Shown: positions 17,981 through 26,364 of the stretch, one piece after another
How the letters are laid out: every line of letters begins with the position of its first letter
How positions within the stretch are numbered: position 1 is the first letter of the stretch
DNA from: Actinomycetes bacterium
GTDB taxonomy: Bacteria; Actinomycetota; Acidimicrobiia; Acidimicrobiales; Palsa-688
Reading direction: 5' to 3'
Length of the DNA: 64,000 nucleotides
Assembly (NCBI GenBank): GCA_021811865.1
Contig: JAKAQB010000013.1
Span: forward strand, 1 to 64,000
The notes under the pieces: model-generated
What the model saw: the letters and a program-made list of their open reading frames with translations, nothing else
What the model was told of the DNA's origin: nothing
Databases searched by the model: none
Position numbers and translations under genes: made by a program

Positions 17981-18613
17981 TCAGCCCCGTAGGATGTCGC
18001 GGAGTGCCATCAGGAACGGCACGACCGCCACGACGACGAGCGCCGCCGCCAGGCCGACCGGAGCGCCAGGGCGGCCGTACAGTGCGATGTGGAGGTCCTC
18101 GACGACGGCGTGGCCGACCGAACCTCGGAGCACGAGCGCCGGGAGGAATGTGGCGCCGATCAGGCCGGCGAGCGCGGCCAGCGGCGCCGCCACCAAGGGT
18201 CCGGTGAGGACCAGCGCCAACGCCGCCACCGCCAAGGCGAGCGCCATGCTCCCGCCCGCCACGCCGGCGGGGTGGTAGGCGAACGAAGCGGCTCCCAGCG
18301 CGACGAGCAGGACAGCGACCAGGCCTCGCAGCCGAAGGCTGCCTCGGGCGGCGAGGATTGCCAGCCAGGCCGTCACGCCCGGTACCGCCACGCCGATCAC
18401 GGCCGCCAAGCCGAGGAGCACCCTACGGGAGGCGCCATGGTGGGCAGCCACCCCGACGAGCGCCTTCGCTCCGCTGTCTACGAGGGCAAGACACGTGCCG
18501 GCCAGCGCCCGTGCCGACCCTGCCAACCACGGAAGGTGCCCGAGCCCCATGGCGACGCCGGCCACGGCGCCCAGCACCAACCAGAGCCGTCCGCCGCGCA
18601 GCACCTGGATCAT
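17981..18613 (-). CDS. Polytopic membrane protein of unknown function
   Basis: About 210 residues from ATG 18613; an upstream in-frame start at 18655 adds 14 residues rich in histidine and arginine that look non-coding. Roughly six hydrophobic helices are separated by short loops, with VEDLHIALYGRPGAP as the only polar, non-repetitive stretch near the C-terminus. Alanine, valine and leucine dominate. No family could be recognised. It lies between another minus-strand membrane protein and an aldolase gene. Confidence 0.55.
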   Translation of the reverse strand: MIQVLRGGRLWLVLGAVAGVAMGLGHLPWLAGSARALAGTCLALVDSGAKALVGVAAHHGASRRVLLGLAAVIGVAVPGVTAWLAILAARGSLRLRGLVAVLLVALGAASFAYHPAGVAGGSMALALAVAALALVLTGPLVAAPLAALAGLIGATFLPALVLRGSVGHAVVEDLHIALYGRPGAPVGLAAALVVVAVVPFLMALRDILRG

Positions 18614-18680
18614 CGGTGCGGATCGTGCCAGATGGTGGTGGCGGTGTCCGAGCACTCACCCGCCACGAGGACAGCCCGCC

Positions 18681-19478
18681 TCAGCCGAACAGCTCGGGAT
18701 CCGTCCGAACGACGTCGTCCCACAGTGGCTGGAAGCTGAACCACCCCGCCAACGGGAAGCCCGTCTGCTCGAAGGTGTACCGGGCGTCCTCCGGGTCGAT
18801 CAGGTGCGGCGTGCCGGCCGACTCGGCGAGAAGCTGCGCCTGGCAGGAACGCTCCATCGTGATGAACCACCATGCCGCCTCGTCGACGCTCTGGCCCACG
18901 GTGAACAGCCCGTGGTTGCGGTGGATAGCCGCCTTGTGCGGGCCGAGGCCGGCGGCGAGCGCCTTGCCGGCGCTCTCATCGAGGACGATCGCGCCTCCGC
19001 CCTCTGTCACCACCGCGTGGTCCCCGTAGAACATGCACGCATCCTGCGTGATGGGGTCGAGCGGCCGGCCGAGCGCCGACCACGCCTTGCCGTAGATGGA
19101 ATGTGCGTGCGCAGCGGCGACGACATCGGGCCGCGCCTGGTGGACGGCGGAGTGGATCACGAACGCCGCCCGGTTCACCAGCCGGTCGCCGTGCACGACC
19201 TCGCCCTGGTGGTTGACGAGGATGAGGTCGGACACCTTGATGTGCCGGAAGTTCATCCCGAAGGGGTTCACCCAGAAGTGGTCCGTCAGCTCGGGATCCC
19301 GCGCCGTGATGTGACCGGCGACCCCCTCCGAGAAACCGAACCTGCCGAAGATGCGCAGGGCGCCGGCCAGCTTCTGCTTGCGGTGCTCACGCTCATCCTC
19401 GACGGTATCGAACGTCGGGGGCATCGGGAAGCGAAGCTTGCCCACCGCCGGCTGGAACTTCGACTCGGTGGTGGCCAT
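18681..19478 (-). CDS. Class II aldolase/adducin-family protein
   Basis: 265 residues from ATG 19478, chosen because AGGGGAG lies eight bases upstream; an ATG at 19496 would overlap that site. The metal-binding histidines appear in AAHAHSIYG and in HRNHGLFTVG, with the family turn ITARDPE near residue 60. Members act as fuculose- or ribulose-phosphate aldolases or epimerases, or as decarboxylases; the adducin-like subgroup lacks a defined substrate. No sugar kinase is adjacent, so the substrate remains unknown. Confidence 0.88.
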   Translation of the reverse strand: MATTESKFQPAVGKLRFPMPPTFDTVEDEREHRKQKLAGALRIFGRFGFSEGVAGHITARDPELTDHFWVNPFGMNFRHIKVSDLILVNHQGEVVHGDRLVNRAAFVIHSAVHQARPDVVAAAHAHSIYGKAWSALGRPLDPITQDACMFYGDHAVVTEGGGAIVLDESAGKALAAGLGPHKAAIHRNHGLFTVGQSVDEAAWWFITMERSCQAQLLAESAGTPHLIDPEDARYTFEQTGFPLAGWFSFQPLWDDVVRTDPELFG

Positions 19479-19618
19479 CGTCGCGACTCCCCTCATGGGC
19501 CGGTAACGCCGGACCCGAGGCAGTCTACGGGCGTTCCGGCGCCGCGCCAGGGCGTGGGCGCTGCGCCCACCGGGGTCCGGGCCGCCTCGGGGCGCCGGGC
19601 CGCCGGGGGACTGGCAGC

Positions 19619-19705
19619 GGGGCTCGCCGGCGCCCGGTGACGGGGATCGCCGGCGCCCGGTGACGGGGATCGCCGGCGCCCGGTGGCGGGGCTCGCCGGC
19701 TCCGG
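19619..19705. repeat. 23-bp tandem repeat, 3.8 copies
   Basis: The copies begin at 19619, 19642, 19665 and 19688. The consensus is GGGG[A/C]TCGCCGGCGCC followed by CGGTGAC. Copies differ at one or two positions and the last is truncated. Each unit contains the palindrome GGCGCC. Confidence 0.85.
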
Positions 19706-19905
19706 CGCGCTCGTCTGCGCCAACCGCGCGCCGTAACGCCACCCGCGCGCACCCACGGCGCGTTACCGTCGCCTGCGCGCGCGGGTCGCGCAGGTGCGCG
19801 CGGTTTGCCCGCCCTGGACCCACCCCGGGCCGTCAGGAGCGGGCGGCGAGGTGCCGGAGGTGCCGGCCCAGCCAGGCTGCCGGCGGGACGCCGGCTCACC
19901 CGGCG

Positions 19906-19954
19906 TGCGGGGGGTGCGGGGGGTGCGGGGGGCCGTACCACGAGAGCCGGGGGG
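19906..19954. repeat. G-run repeat with four G6 tracts (possible quadruplex)
   Basis: TGCGGGGGG is repeated three times in tandem (19906-19932), and a fourth six-G run lies at 19949-19954. Four closely spaced G6 tracts could fold into a G-quadruplex on the plus strand. It lies just beyond the 3' end of the asnC-type gene, on the opposite strand. Confidence 0.6.
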
Positions 19955-19961
19955 CCGGCCT

Positions 19962-20411
19962 TCAGCCGGCGCCTAGGAGCCTGGTCGGGCTGTACCGCCG
20001 TTCGGCGAGCACGATGCGGGAATGGTGCTCGGCCGCCCCGAGCTTGCGCAGGGTGTCGAGGACCGACTCCAGGTCGGCTGTCCCGCTGCTCGCGATGCGA
20101 AGCTGGTAGTCGTGCTCACCGGTCGTGTGGATGAGCCCGAGGACCTGGGGAACGCCGTCGAGGCCTTCCTCGAAGCGTTCCCGGGCTACCCCTTCCTTCA
20201 GCTTCACGTCGGTCAGGGCGAACAGAGCTCGCCCGACCCGGGCGAGGTCGAGCTCGGCATGGTACCCGGCGATGACCCCCGTCGCCCTCAAGCGCCGGAC
20301 CCGGTCCGCGGTGCTGTTCGCGCTCAGGTGCACCGCCTGTGCCAGCTGCTGGTAGCTCAGGCGGGCGTCGTCCACCAGCAGGCGGATGAGCTCACGGTCG
20401 ATGTCGTCCAC
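19962..20411 (-). CDS. Lrp/AsnC-family transcriptional regulator
   Basis: 149 residues from GTG 20411. The N-terminal helix-turn-helix (about 1-50) opens with MDDIDRELIRLL and continues SYQQLAQAVHLSANST, the standard AsnC pattern. Residues about 65-140 form the RAM ligand-binding domain, including TTGEHDYQLRI. Such proteins form octamers that sense amino acids. It diverges from the membrane protein at 20529, so that gene is the likeliest target; 117 bp separate the starts. Confidence 0.93.
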   Translation of the reverse strand: MDDIDRELIRLLVDDARLSYQQLAQAVHLSANSTADRVRRLRATGVIAGYHAELDLARVGRALFALTDVKLKEGVARERFEEGLDGVPQVLGLIHTTGEHDYQLRIASSGTADLESVLDTLRKLGAAEHHSRIVLAERRYSPTRLLGAG

Positions 20412-20528
20412 GGCTCACCACGATCCTCGTGCCGGTTGGGGCTGCACACCTCGTAATCCTAGACAGAATCAGCCAACGGGATGAGAAGACCGCCAAGATC
20501 GCGGCCGAAGTTGCCCGATGCTGAAGTC

Positions 20529-21461
20529 ATGGAAGTGCTGCTGCTCGAGCTGGTCCTGGCGCCGTCGTTGATCGTCGTCGGCACCCTCGCGCAGCGGCGG
20601 TGGGGGCCGCGTGTCGGTGGGCTCGTCGTCGGCCTCCCCATCACCAGCCTGCCGCTCCTGGCGCTCGTGGACCTTACGGACGGCTCACGGTTCGCCGTGG
20701 CGATGGCGGGTGCGGGCCTGGTCGGCGTCGTGCCCCAAACCCTGGCGCTCTACGTGTGGGCCGTCGAGCTGCGCCGGAGGAGGACAGGTCCCGCCCTGCT
20801 GGCGGGGTTGGTTGCTTTCGGCGGGCTCGTGACCGGGCTCAGCGTGGCGCCCCCGCTGCCGGCTGTGCTCGCCGCCGGCGGCGGGCTGGTATGCCTGATC
20901 CTGGCGTTGCGGCGGTGGCCGGCGGTTCCGGCAGCAGCAGCACCTCCGGACACGGCGCGGACGCGGTCGGCGCTGCCGACCGGCTCGGACCTGGTCCTCC
21001 GGCTCGTGCTCGCTGCCACCTTCACCGTTCTGATCGGTCATGCGGCCGGGGTGGTCGGCCCGCGGCTGTCCGGCCTGGTCAGCGCCTTCCCGGTGATCAC
21101 GGTGGTGATGGGCTTCCTGACGTCCCGCTCGGAGGGCAGCGGCGCCGCTTCGACCTTCCTGAGGGCGGTCGCCCGCGGGTCGTTCCCGAGCGTCACGGCC
21201 CTGCTGGCGCTCGCGTCGGTGTTGCCGACCGGACACGTGCTGCTCGCATTCGCGGCGGCGGTGGTGGCAGCCATCGTCACCCAGGTCGGCGCGAGCGTCC
21301 TGGCGGAGGGTGCTTCCGACGCGCCGGCGCCGGCCCTACAGCCCGCCCGCCGAGAGCTCGCTCGTGGCGCGACAGGGCTGGACCCCACCCTGCCGCTGGC
21401 ACGAGTCGATGTCACAGCACCGCTGCCCGTGCTTCCCATCCGGAACGACACGGGCGGATGA
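20529..21461 (+). CDS. Membrane protein with internal duplication, unknown function
   Basis: 310 residues from ATG 20529. About nine to ten membrane helices are arranged in two halves. Each half carries a similar signature, RRWGPRVGGLVVGLPIT near residue 22 and VVGPRLSGLVSAFPVIT near residue 180, suggesting gene duplication and an inverted- or parallel-repeat transporter fold. The C-terminal ~45 residues are hydrophilic. The repeat signature recalls the small GlpM/DUF3147 membrane family, but that is uncertain. The divergent AsnC-type regulator suggests amino-acid-responsive expression, perhaps export. Confidence 0.7.
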   Translation: MEVLLLELVLAPSLIVVGTLAQRRWGPRVGGLVVGLPITSLPLLALVDLTDGSRFAVAMAGAGLVGVVPQTLALYVWAVELRRRRTGPALLAGLVAFGGLVTGLSVAPPLPAVLAAGGGLVCLILALRRWPAVPAAAAPPDTARTRSALPTGSDLVLRLVLAATFTVLIGHAAGVVGPRLSGLVSAFPVITVVMGFLTSRSEGSGAASTFLRAVARGSFPSVTALLALASVLPTGHVLLAFAAAVVAAIVTQVGASVLAEGASDAPAPALQPARRELARGATGLDPTLPLARVDVTAPLPVLPIRNDTGG

Positions 21462-21657
21462 TGGCCACCCCAGCCCCAAGGCTGGAGGGCTCCCACTGGG
21501 CTGGTGGGCGCGGCGCTGGCCGGGACTGGGCCACGCCACCCGGTGACCGGCTCTCGCGAGCAGTCCCGCAGGGCCAGTCCCTCGAGCCGGGAGGTGCCAG
21601 AGAGGAAGGACCGTCCCGCGGCAGGGGCTTGCGGGGAACCTGGGCGCAGCGAGCAGG

Positions 21658-22125
21658 TCAGCCGGCCAGCGCCGCAAGCAGGCGCTGAGGCGTCTCCTTG
21701 GGTGAGATCTTGTACCACACCTCTCGGAGGGCGCCGTCCTCGCCGACGAGGAACGCCGAGCGTTCGATCCCCATGTACTTCCTGCCGTACATGGACCTCT
21801 CGACCCATACGCCGTAGGCATCGGCGACGGCATGGTCGGCGTCGGACAGCAGCGGGAACCCGAGCGAGTACTTCTGGTCGAACCTGGCCTGGCGGGCCGG
21901 CGGGTCGGGGCTGATGCCCACCACGGCAACGCCGCCGGCGATGTCGGGGAGGGCGTCGCGCAGGCCGCACGCCTGGGCGGTGCACCCTGGGGTGTCCGCC
22001 TTGGGATAGAAGTAGACGAACAGCGGTCCGCCAGCGCGCAGCTCGGCTGACCCCACCTCGTTGCCGTGCTGGTCGGCCAGGCGGAAGGCGGGTGCCGGGT
22101 CGCCCGGCTGCAGTCGTGTGGCCAT
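21658..22125 (-). CDS. bcp: Thioredoxin-dependent peroxiredoxin, BCP type
   Basis: 155 residues, typical for the family. The peroxidatic cysteine is in DTPGCTAQACGLRD, and the second cysteine five residues later is in the position used as resolving cysteine in E. coli BCP. The C-terminal WYKISPKETPQRLLAAL is also family-typical. It reduces hydroperoxides in the cytoplasm using thioredoxin. ATG 22125 is preceded immediately by GGAGGG, an unusually short spacing. It diverges from the UbiB-like kinase. Confidence 0.93.
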   Translation of the reverse strand: MATRLQPGDPAPAFRLADQHGNEVGSAELRAGGPLFVYFYPKADTPGCTAQACGLRDALPDIAGGVAVVGISPDPPARQARFDQKYSLGFPLLSDADHAVADAYGVWVERSMYGRKYMGIERSAFLVGEDGALREVWYKISPKETPQRLLAALAG

Positions 22126-22152
22126 CCCTCCAGGGTAGAGGCACGACAACCG

Positions 22153-22186
22153 GCCGGCGACACAGCAGCGCCGGCGACACAGCAGC
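22153..22186. repeat. 17-bp direct duplication upstream of bcp
   Basis: GCCGGCGACACAGCAGC occurs twice head to tail (22153-22169 and 22170-22186) in the 123-bp spacer between the divergent bcp and UbiB-like genes. It may be a paired regulator site or slippage product. Confidence 0.6.
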
Positions 22187-22248
22187 ATCGACACGACAGC
22201 GTGAGGACCTGCCGCGGCGAGAACACCCGGGTGGCCTAGGTTCGCAGG

Positions 22249-23904
22249 GTGAGCACTGCGCCCGACGACGAAGGCATGCCACGGGCGCCGGGCCCGGCCA
22301 GCCCGCCCGCGGACCTGGCACAGGGCGCGTTCAGCGACGATCCCCCCTGGCTGGTCGTGCCCGGCGAGCTGCGCTGGCGGGTCGGGGGTGACGCCCTGCG
22401 GCGACAGGTCGCCGCGCAGGTCCCCAAGCTGCTCAGGCGTCGCACAGTCCCACCCGCGCGCCGGGTGCTGCGCACCGGCGCCGAGCTCGGGACCGCCCTC
22501 GCCCTGTGGCGCCTGGTCGAACGGCGGGCCGCCCGCCGTCACGGCCGCCCGGAGCTGTCCCGGGCCGGCGTCTCCCGTCGGTTGCGGCGAGCCTTCGAGC
22601 GGCTGGGGCCGACCTACATCAAGTTGGGCCAGATCATCTCCTCGGGCGAAGGCCTGTTTCCAGGCGAGCTGGTCAGCGAGTTCAAGTTGCTGCGCGACCG
22701 AGTGCCGCCCGAGGCGTTCGAGGACGTGCGCGCCGTGGTGGAGGAGGATCTCGGTCGGCCCCTCGAGGAGGTCTTCTCGAGCTTCGATCGAGAGCCGGTG
22801 GCGGCAGCCAGCATCGCCCAGGTCCATGCCGCCACGCTGCTCACCGGCGAGCGCGTCGTGGTGAAGGTGCAGCGCCGCGAGGTCGCCAGCGTCGTGCGCC
22901 GAGACCTCGAGGCCATGAGCTGGATAGCACCCGCCCTGATCGGGCGAATCCCGGTCGCGGCCCTGGCCAACCCCCCGGCTCTGATCGAGCTGTTCGCCGA
23001 GACGATCACCGAGGAGCTCGACTTCCGCCTCGAGGCCGACAACATGCTCGACGTCGCTCACGTGCTGGCGGAGACCAACCAGCGGGCGGTGGTCGTCCCC
23101 CGGCCTCACCCCGAGCTCGTCACCCGGCGGGTGCTGGTGATGGAGTGCCTGGAGGGCTTCGGCTTCGACGACGTGGCCGGCATGCGAGCCGCGGGCATCG
23201 ACACGGAGGCCGTTGTGCGGGCCCTCATCATCTCCTTCCTCGAGGGGGCGGTGCTCTTCGGCGTGTTCCACGGTGACCTCCACGGCGGCAACCTGTTCGT
23301 GCAGCGCGACGGGCGTGTCGCCCTGCTGGACTACGGCATCACCGGCCGCCTCGATGAATCGCGGCGACTCGCCTTCCTGCGCATGCTCATGGGCGGGAGC
23401 ATCAACGACCCCGGGATGCAGCTCGCCGCCCTCCGGGATCTCGGCGCCCTCCCGCCTGACGCCGACCTGGACGCCGTCATGCGCGACCTGGGGCTCGACC
23501 AGGCGCCCAAGGACCCGACGACAATGGCACCGGAGGAGCTGCTGGGCGAGGTCCGGGAAGTCACCAAGCGGCTGCTCGAGTACGGTGCCCGGTTCCCCAA
23601 GGTCCTCATGCTCTTCGTGAAGGACCTGCTGTTCATCGACGGGGCGCTGGCGACGCTGGCGCCCGACGTCGACCTCTTCGTGGAGATCACCCGGATCGCG
23701 GCGTACTTCACCATGCGCTACGGCGAGCGCATCGCCGGCGACATCGGGGTCGACCCGCGGGCCAACCCGGTGGACTTGGAGGGCGTGCGGGCGGCGGTGG
23801 GCGTCAGCTCGGACGTCGAGCACCTGACATACCGGGAGCTCCAGGCTCGCCGGGAGCTGATCCGCAAGCGGATGGAGGACCACCGCCGGCGGGCGAGGCG
23901 CTAG
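22249..23904 (+). CDS. ABC1/UbiB-family atypical kinase
   Basis: 551 residues from GTG 22249. The ADCK/UbiB-specific N-terminal motif appears as YIKLGQIISS, the alanine-rich loop as VAAASIAQVHAA, the lysine strand as VVVKVQRR, the catalytic loop as FHGDLHGGNLF and the metal aspartate as LLDYGITG. These are all the residues that define the family, which supports isoprenoid-quinone synthesis or lipid handling through an unusual ATPase activity. No ubi or men genes are nearby. The N-terminal ~75 residues are variable and basic. Confidence 0.92.
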   Translation: MSTAPDDEGMPRAPGPASPPADLAQGAFSDDPPWLVVPGELRWRVGGDALRRQVAAQVPKLLRRRTVPPARRVLRTGAELGTALALWRLVERRAARRHGRPELSRAGVSRRLRRAFERLGPTYIKLGQIISSGEGLFPGELVSEFKLLRDRVPPEAFEDVRAVVEEDLGRPLEEVFSSFDREPVAAASIAQVHAATLLTGERVVVKVQRREVASVVRRDLEAMSWIAPALIGRIPVAALANPPALIELFAETITEELDFRLEADNMLDVAHVLAETNQRAVVVPRPHPELVTRRVLVMECLEGFGFDDVAGMRAAGIDTEAVVRALIISFLEGAVLFGVFHGDLHGGNLFVQRDGRVALLDYGITGRLDESRRLAFLRMLMGGSINDPGMQLAALRDLGALPPDADLDAVMRDLGLDQAPKDPTTMAPEELLGEVREVTKRLLEYGARFPKVLMLFVKDLLFIDGALATLAPDVDLFVEITRIAAYFTMRYGERIAGDIGVDPRANPVDLEGVRAAVGVSSDVEHLTYRELQARRELIRKRMEDHRRRARR

Positions 23905-24073
23905 TTCACGTCGCGGACCGGCGCATCGCCGACTTCGCCGGCCCTCCCGCATACGCCGGCCACCACCGGTGCCGACGGCTGCTCCCGGATGCTGGCGCCT
24001 CCATCCGCATCGATGCAGGCGTGTGCACGACTCCCGCCACCACAACGGCGTCATTGCTGTCACCACCTGAGCG

Positions 24074-25243
24074 TCACCCCGAGAGAACCGCACCATCCCA
24101 GATCGCGGCGCCACTCTCCGGGTCGAAGAACTGCATCCGCTCGACGTCGACGGCAAACCGGCCCCGCTTGCCCGGCTTGATCGGCGAGCGGGGATCGACC
24201 CGGGCGACGCCCTCACCACCGAGGGCCAACTGCTCGTCCTCGTCGTGGGCGCCCTCCGCAATGACCCGCGTAGCGTCGATGGAGAAGTGGACGAGCAGCT
24301 CGCTGCCGAGCGCCTCGACCAGGTCGACATCGCCTTCGATCACCACCCCCCCGCCCGGACCCTCCGCCGGCAGGTGCTCGGGCCGGAGCCCGACGACCAC
24401 CTTCTGGCCGGCCTTCTCGACGATCGCCGGGTGCGCGACCCTCACCGCGTCGGGAAGCTCGATGATCTGGGAGCCGAGCTGGAGCGAGGTGGCTCCCGGC
24501 GCCAGCACGGCCTCGTAGAGGTTCATCGCGGGCGAGCCGATGAACGCAGCCACGAAGATGTTGGCGGGGCGATCGTAGAGAGCCTGCGGGTCGGCGCACT
24601 GCTGCAGCACCCCGGAGCGCAGCACCGCCACCCGGTCCCCCATCGTCATCGCCTCCACCTGGTCATGGGTGACATAGAGCGTGGCGACCGCCAGGCGACG
24701 CTGGATGCGGCTGACCTCGGCTCGCATCTGCACTCTCAGCTTCGCATCGAGATTGGAGAGCGGCTCATCCATGAGGAAGACCGACGGCTCCCGCACGATG
24801 GCGCGGCCCATCGCCACTCTCTGACGTTGGCCTCCAGACAGCTGTCCAGGCTTCCGATCGACCCACTCGGTCAGACCGAGGACCGAGGCCGCCTCCTTCA
24901 CCCTTCTATCGATCTCGCCCTTGGGCATCTTCCGCAACTTCAGCGCGAACCCGATGTTCTCGCCAACCGTCATGTGGGGATAGAGCGCATAGTTCTGGAA
25001 CACCATCGCTATGTCGCGCTCCTTCGGCCCCAGGTCGTTGACCACCTTGCCGCCTATGCGCAACGTCCCGCCGGTTATCTCCTCGAGACCGGCAACCATC
25101 CGAAGCAGCGTGGTCTTCCCGCAGCCCGAAGGGCCGACCAGCACCATGAACTCGCTGTCCGCGACGTGGAGGTCGATCTCCTCCACCGCGAGGAACCCAT
25201 TGGGGTAGACCTTGGACACCCCTTCCAGCTCGATGTTCGCCAT
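24074..25243 (-). CDS. Sugar ABC transporter ATPase (MsmK/UgpC type)
   Basis: 389 residues from ATG 25243, placed by AGGAAAGGACC upstream. The nucleotide-binding domain shows Walker A GPSGCGKTT, signature LSGGQRQRVAMGRA, Walker B VFLMDEPLSNLD and the switch histidine in YVTHDQ. A C-terminal TOBE/OB region (about 240-385) is typical of MalK-type ATPases that also bind regulators. It is the last gene of the minus-strand oligosaccharide import locus, 154 bp after the inner permease, and would power both permeases. Such ATPases can be shared by several sugar importers. Confidence 0.95.
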   Translation of the reverse strand: MANIELEGVSKVYPNGFLAVEEIDLHVADSEFMVLVGPSGCGKTTLLRMVAGLEEITGGTLRIGGKVVNDLGPKERDIAMVFQNYALYPHMTVGENIGFALKLRKMPKGEIDRRVKEAASVLGLTEWVDRKPGQLSGGQRQRVAMGRAIVREPSVFLMDEPLSNLDAKLRVQMRAEVSRIQRRLAVATLYVTHDQVEAMTMGDRVAVLRSGVLQQCADPQALYDRPANIFVAAFIGSPAMNLYEAVLAPGATSLQLGSQIIELPDAVRVAHPAIVEKAGQKVVVGLRPEHLPAEGPGGGVVIEGDVDLVEALGSELLVHFSIDATRVIAEGAHDEDEQLALGGEGVARVDPRSPIKPGKRGRFAVDVERMQFFDPESGAAIWDGAVLSG

Positions 25244-25397
25244 CAACGGTCCTTTCCTGGTCCTGGTGCTCGCCCTCTCGCAGCGACTCGAGCCCCCTGC
25301 CGGCGAGCGCCGCCAGGCGCCGCCGGGCTCCCCGCATCCCTCCACACCGCCGGAGCGGTGCTGGCGACATGGGTACCGCGCCTCACCAGCCCGCCTC

Positions 25398-26315
25398 TCA
25401 AGACTTCACCGCGCCGGCCGTGAGGCCAGAGATGATGCGCCGCTGGGCCAGGATCACGATGAGCGCTATGGGCAGCGTCACGATCACCACGGCAGCGTCG
25501 ATCAGGTTGTAGAACGTCTGGTACTGGCTCTCCCCGAGACCGATGATGGCGAGCGGCGCAGTAAACGTTCCCGGGTTGGTCACGAAGCTCACCGCTATGA
25601 GATAGTCGTTCCAGCAGAATATGAACGACAGGATCGCGATCGTGAAGATGCCCGGGACGGCAATTGGTGCGATCACGCTTCGGAGGGCTCGCAGCCGGGA
25701 CGCGCCGTCAACGGTCGCCGCCTCCTCGAGCTCCCGCGGCATCTGCGAGAAGAAATTGGCAAGGAACCATGTCGCCAACGGGATAGAGTAGATGAGGTAG
25801 GCGAAGGCCAGGCCCACGAGGTTGTTGAGCAGGTTGAGGTCACGATAGACAATGAACAGCGGGCCTACCATCGCAATGACGGGAAAGAACCCGGCCACCA
25901 GGAAGAAACCCTGGAACATGGTCTTGCCCCGCATCGCGGTACGCGCCAGTGCGTACCCCGCGAGGGATGCCACCACCACCGTGATGGCCGTGGTGGCTGA
26001 CGCCACTATCAAACTGTTGAGCAGCGGGCGGAGGAAGTCCTCTTTGGTGAAGTCCGTCACATAATTTGCCCACGTCACATGGGACGGCAGCAGGCTCGTT
26101 GTCCCCCGGCTGATCTCCGCATTCGTCTTGAGCGACGTGACCACGATCCAGTAGAAGGGGAACAAGCTGACCACCACGAACACGCCCAGAAGGGCATAGA
26201 AGGCCGCGCGGCGGGCGCCCTTGCGCGCCCGGCGCGCCCACGGGGGCCTCCGCCGGACCGATACCGAAGCGCCCGCCCGGGATCGTCCGCTCGCTGCCAT
26301 CGTGCTCACCGTCAC
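25398..26315 (-). CDS. Sugar ABC transporter permease, MalG type
   Basis: 305 residues from GTG 26315, supported by AAGGAGC upstream. Six membrane helices follow a basic cytoplasmic N-terminus. The EAA loop (EEAATVDGASRLRALRSV) couples to the ATPase, and the C-terminal region QRRIISGLTAGAVKS closely matches MalG-family permeases. Together with the preceding MalF-type permease it forms the membrane channel of a carbohydrate-uptake-1 family importer. Confidence 0.95.
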   Translation of the reverse strand: MTVSTMAASGRSRAGASVSVRRRPPWARRARKGARRAAFYALLGVFVVVSLFPFYWIVVTSLKTNAEISRGTTSLLPSHVTWANYVTDFTKEDFLRPLLNSLIVASATTAITVVVASLAGYALARTAMRGKTMFQGFFLVAGFFPVIAMVGPLFIVYRDLNLLNNLVGLAFAYLIYSIPLATWFLANFFSQMPRELEEAATVDGASRLRALRSVIAPIAVPGIFTIAILSFIFCWNDYLIAVSFVTNPGTFTAPLAIIGLGESQYQTFYNLIDAAVVIVTLPIALIVILAQRRIISGLTAGAVKS

Positions 26316-26364
26316 CGCTGCTGCTCCTTCCGCTCTTTCGTGAGAGCGCCCCGCCGGCCCTCCG

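Larger units (their letters stand above)
19479..19961. other. 483-bp non-coding stretch rich in tandem repeats
   Basis: No credible gene is present on either strand. The stretch has a 23-bp tandem repeat (19619-19705), a CG-rich region with many CGCGCG runs near 19700-19800 and a G-run repeat (19906-19954). It separates the aldolase gene from the asnC-type regulator, both on the minus strand, so it holds the aldolase promoter. Confidence 0.7.

Noticed and set aside
23905..24073. Terminator or small gene between the UbiB-like and ATPase genes.
   Set aside because: No hairpin longer than short GC matches and no supported reading frame.
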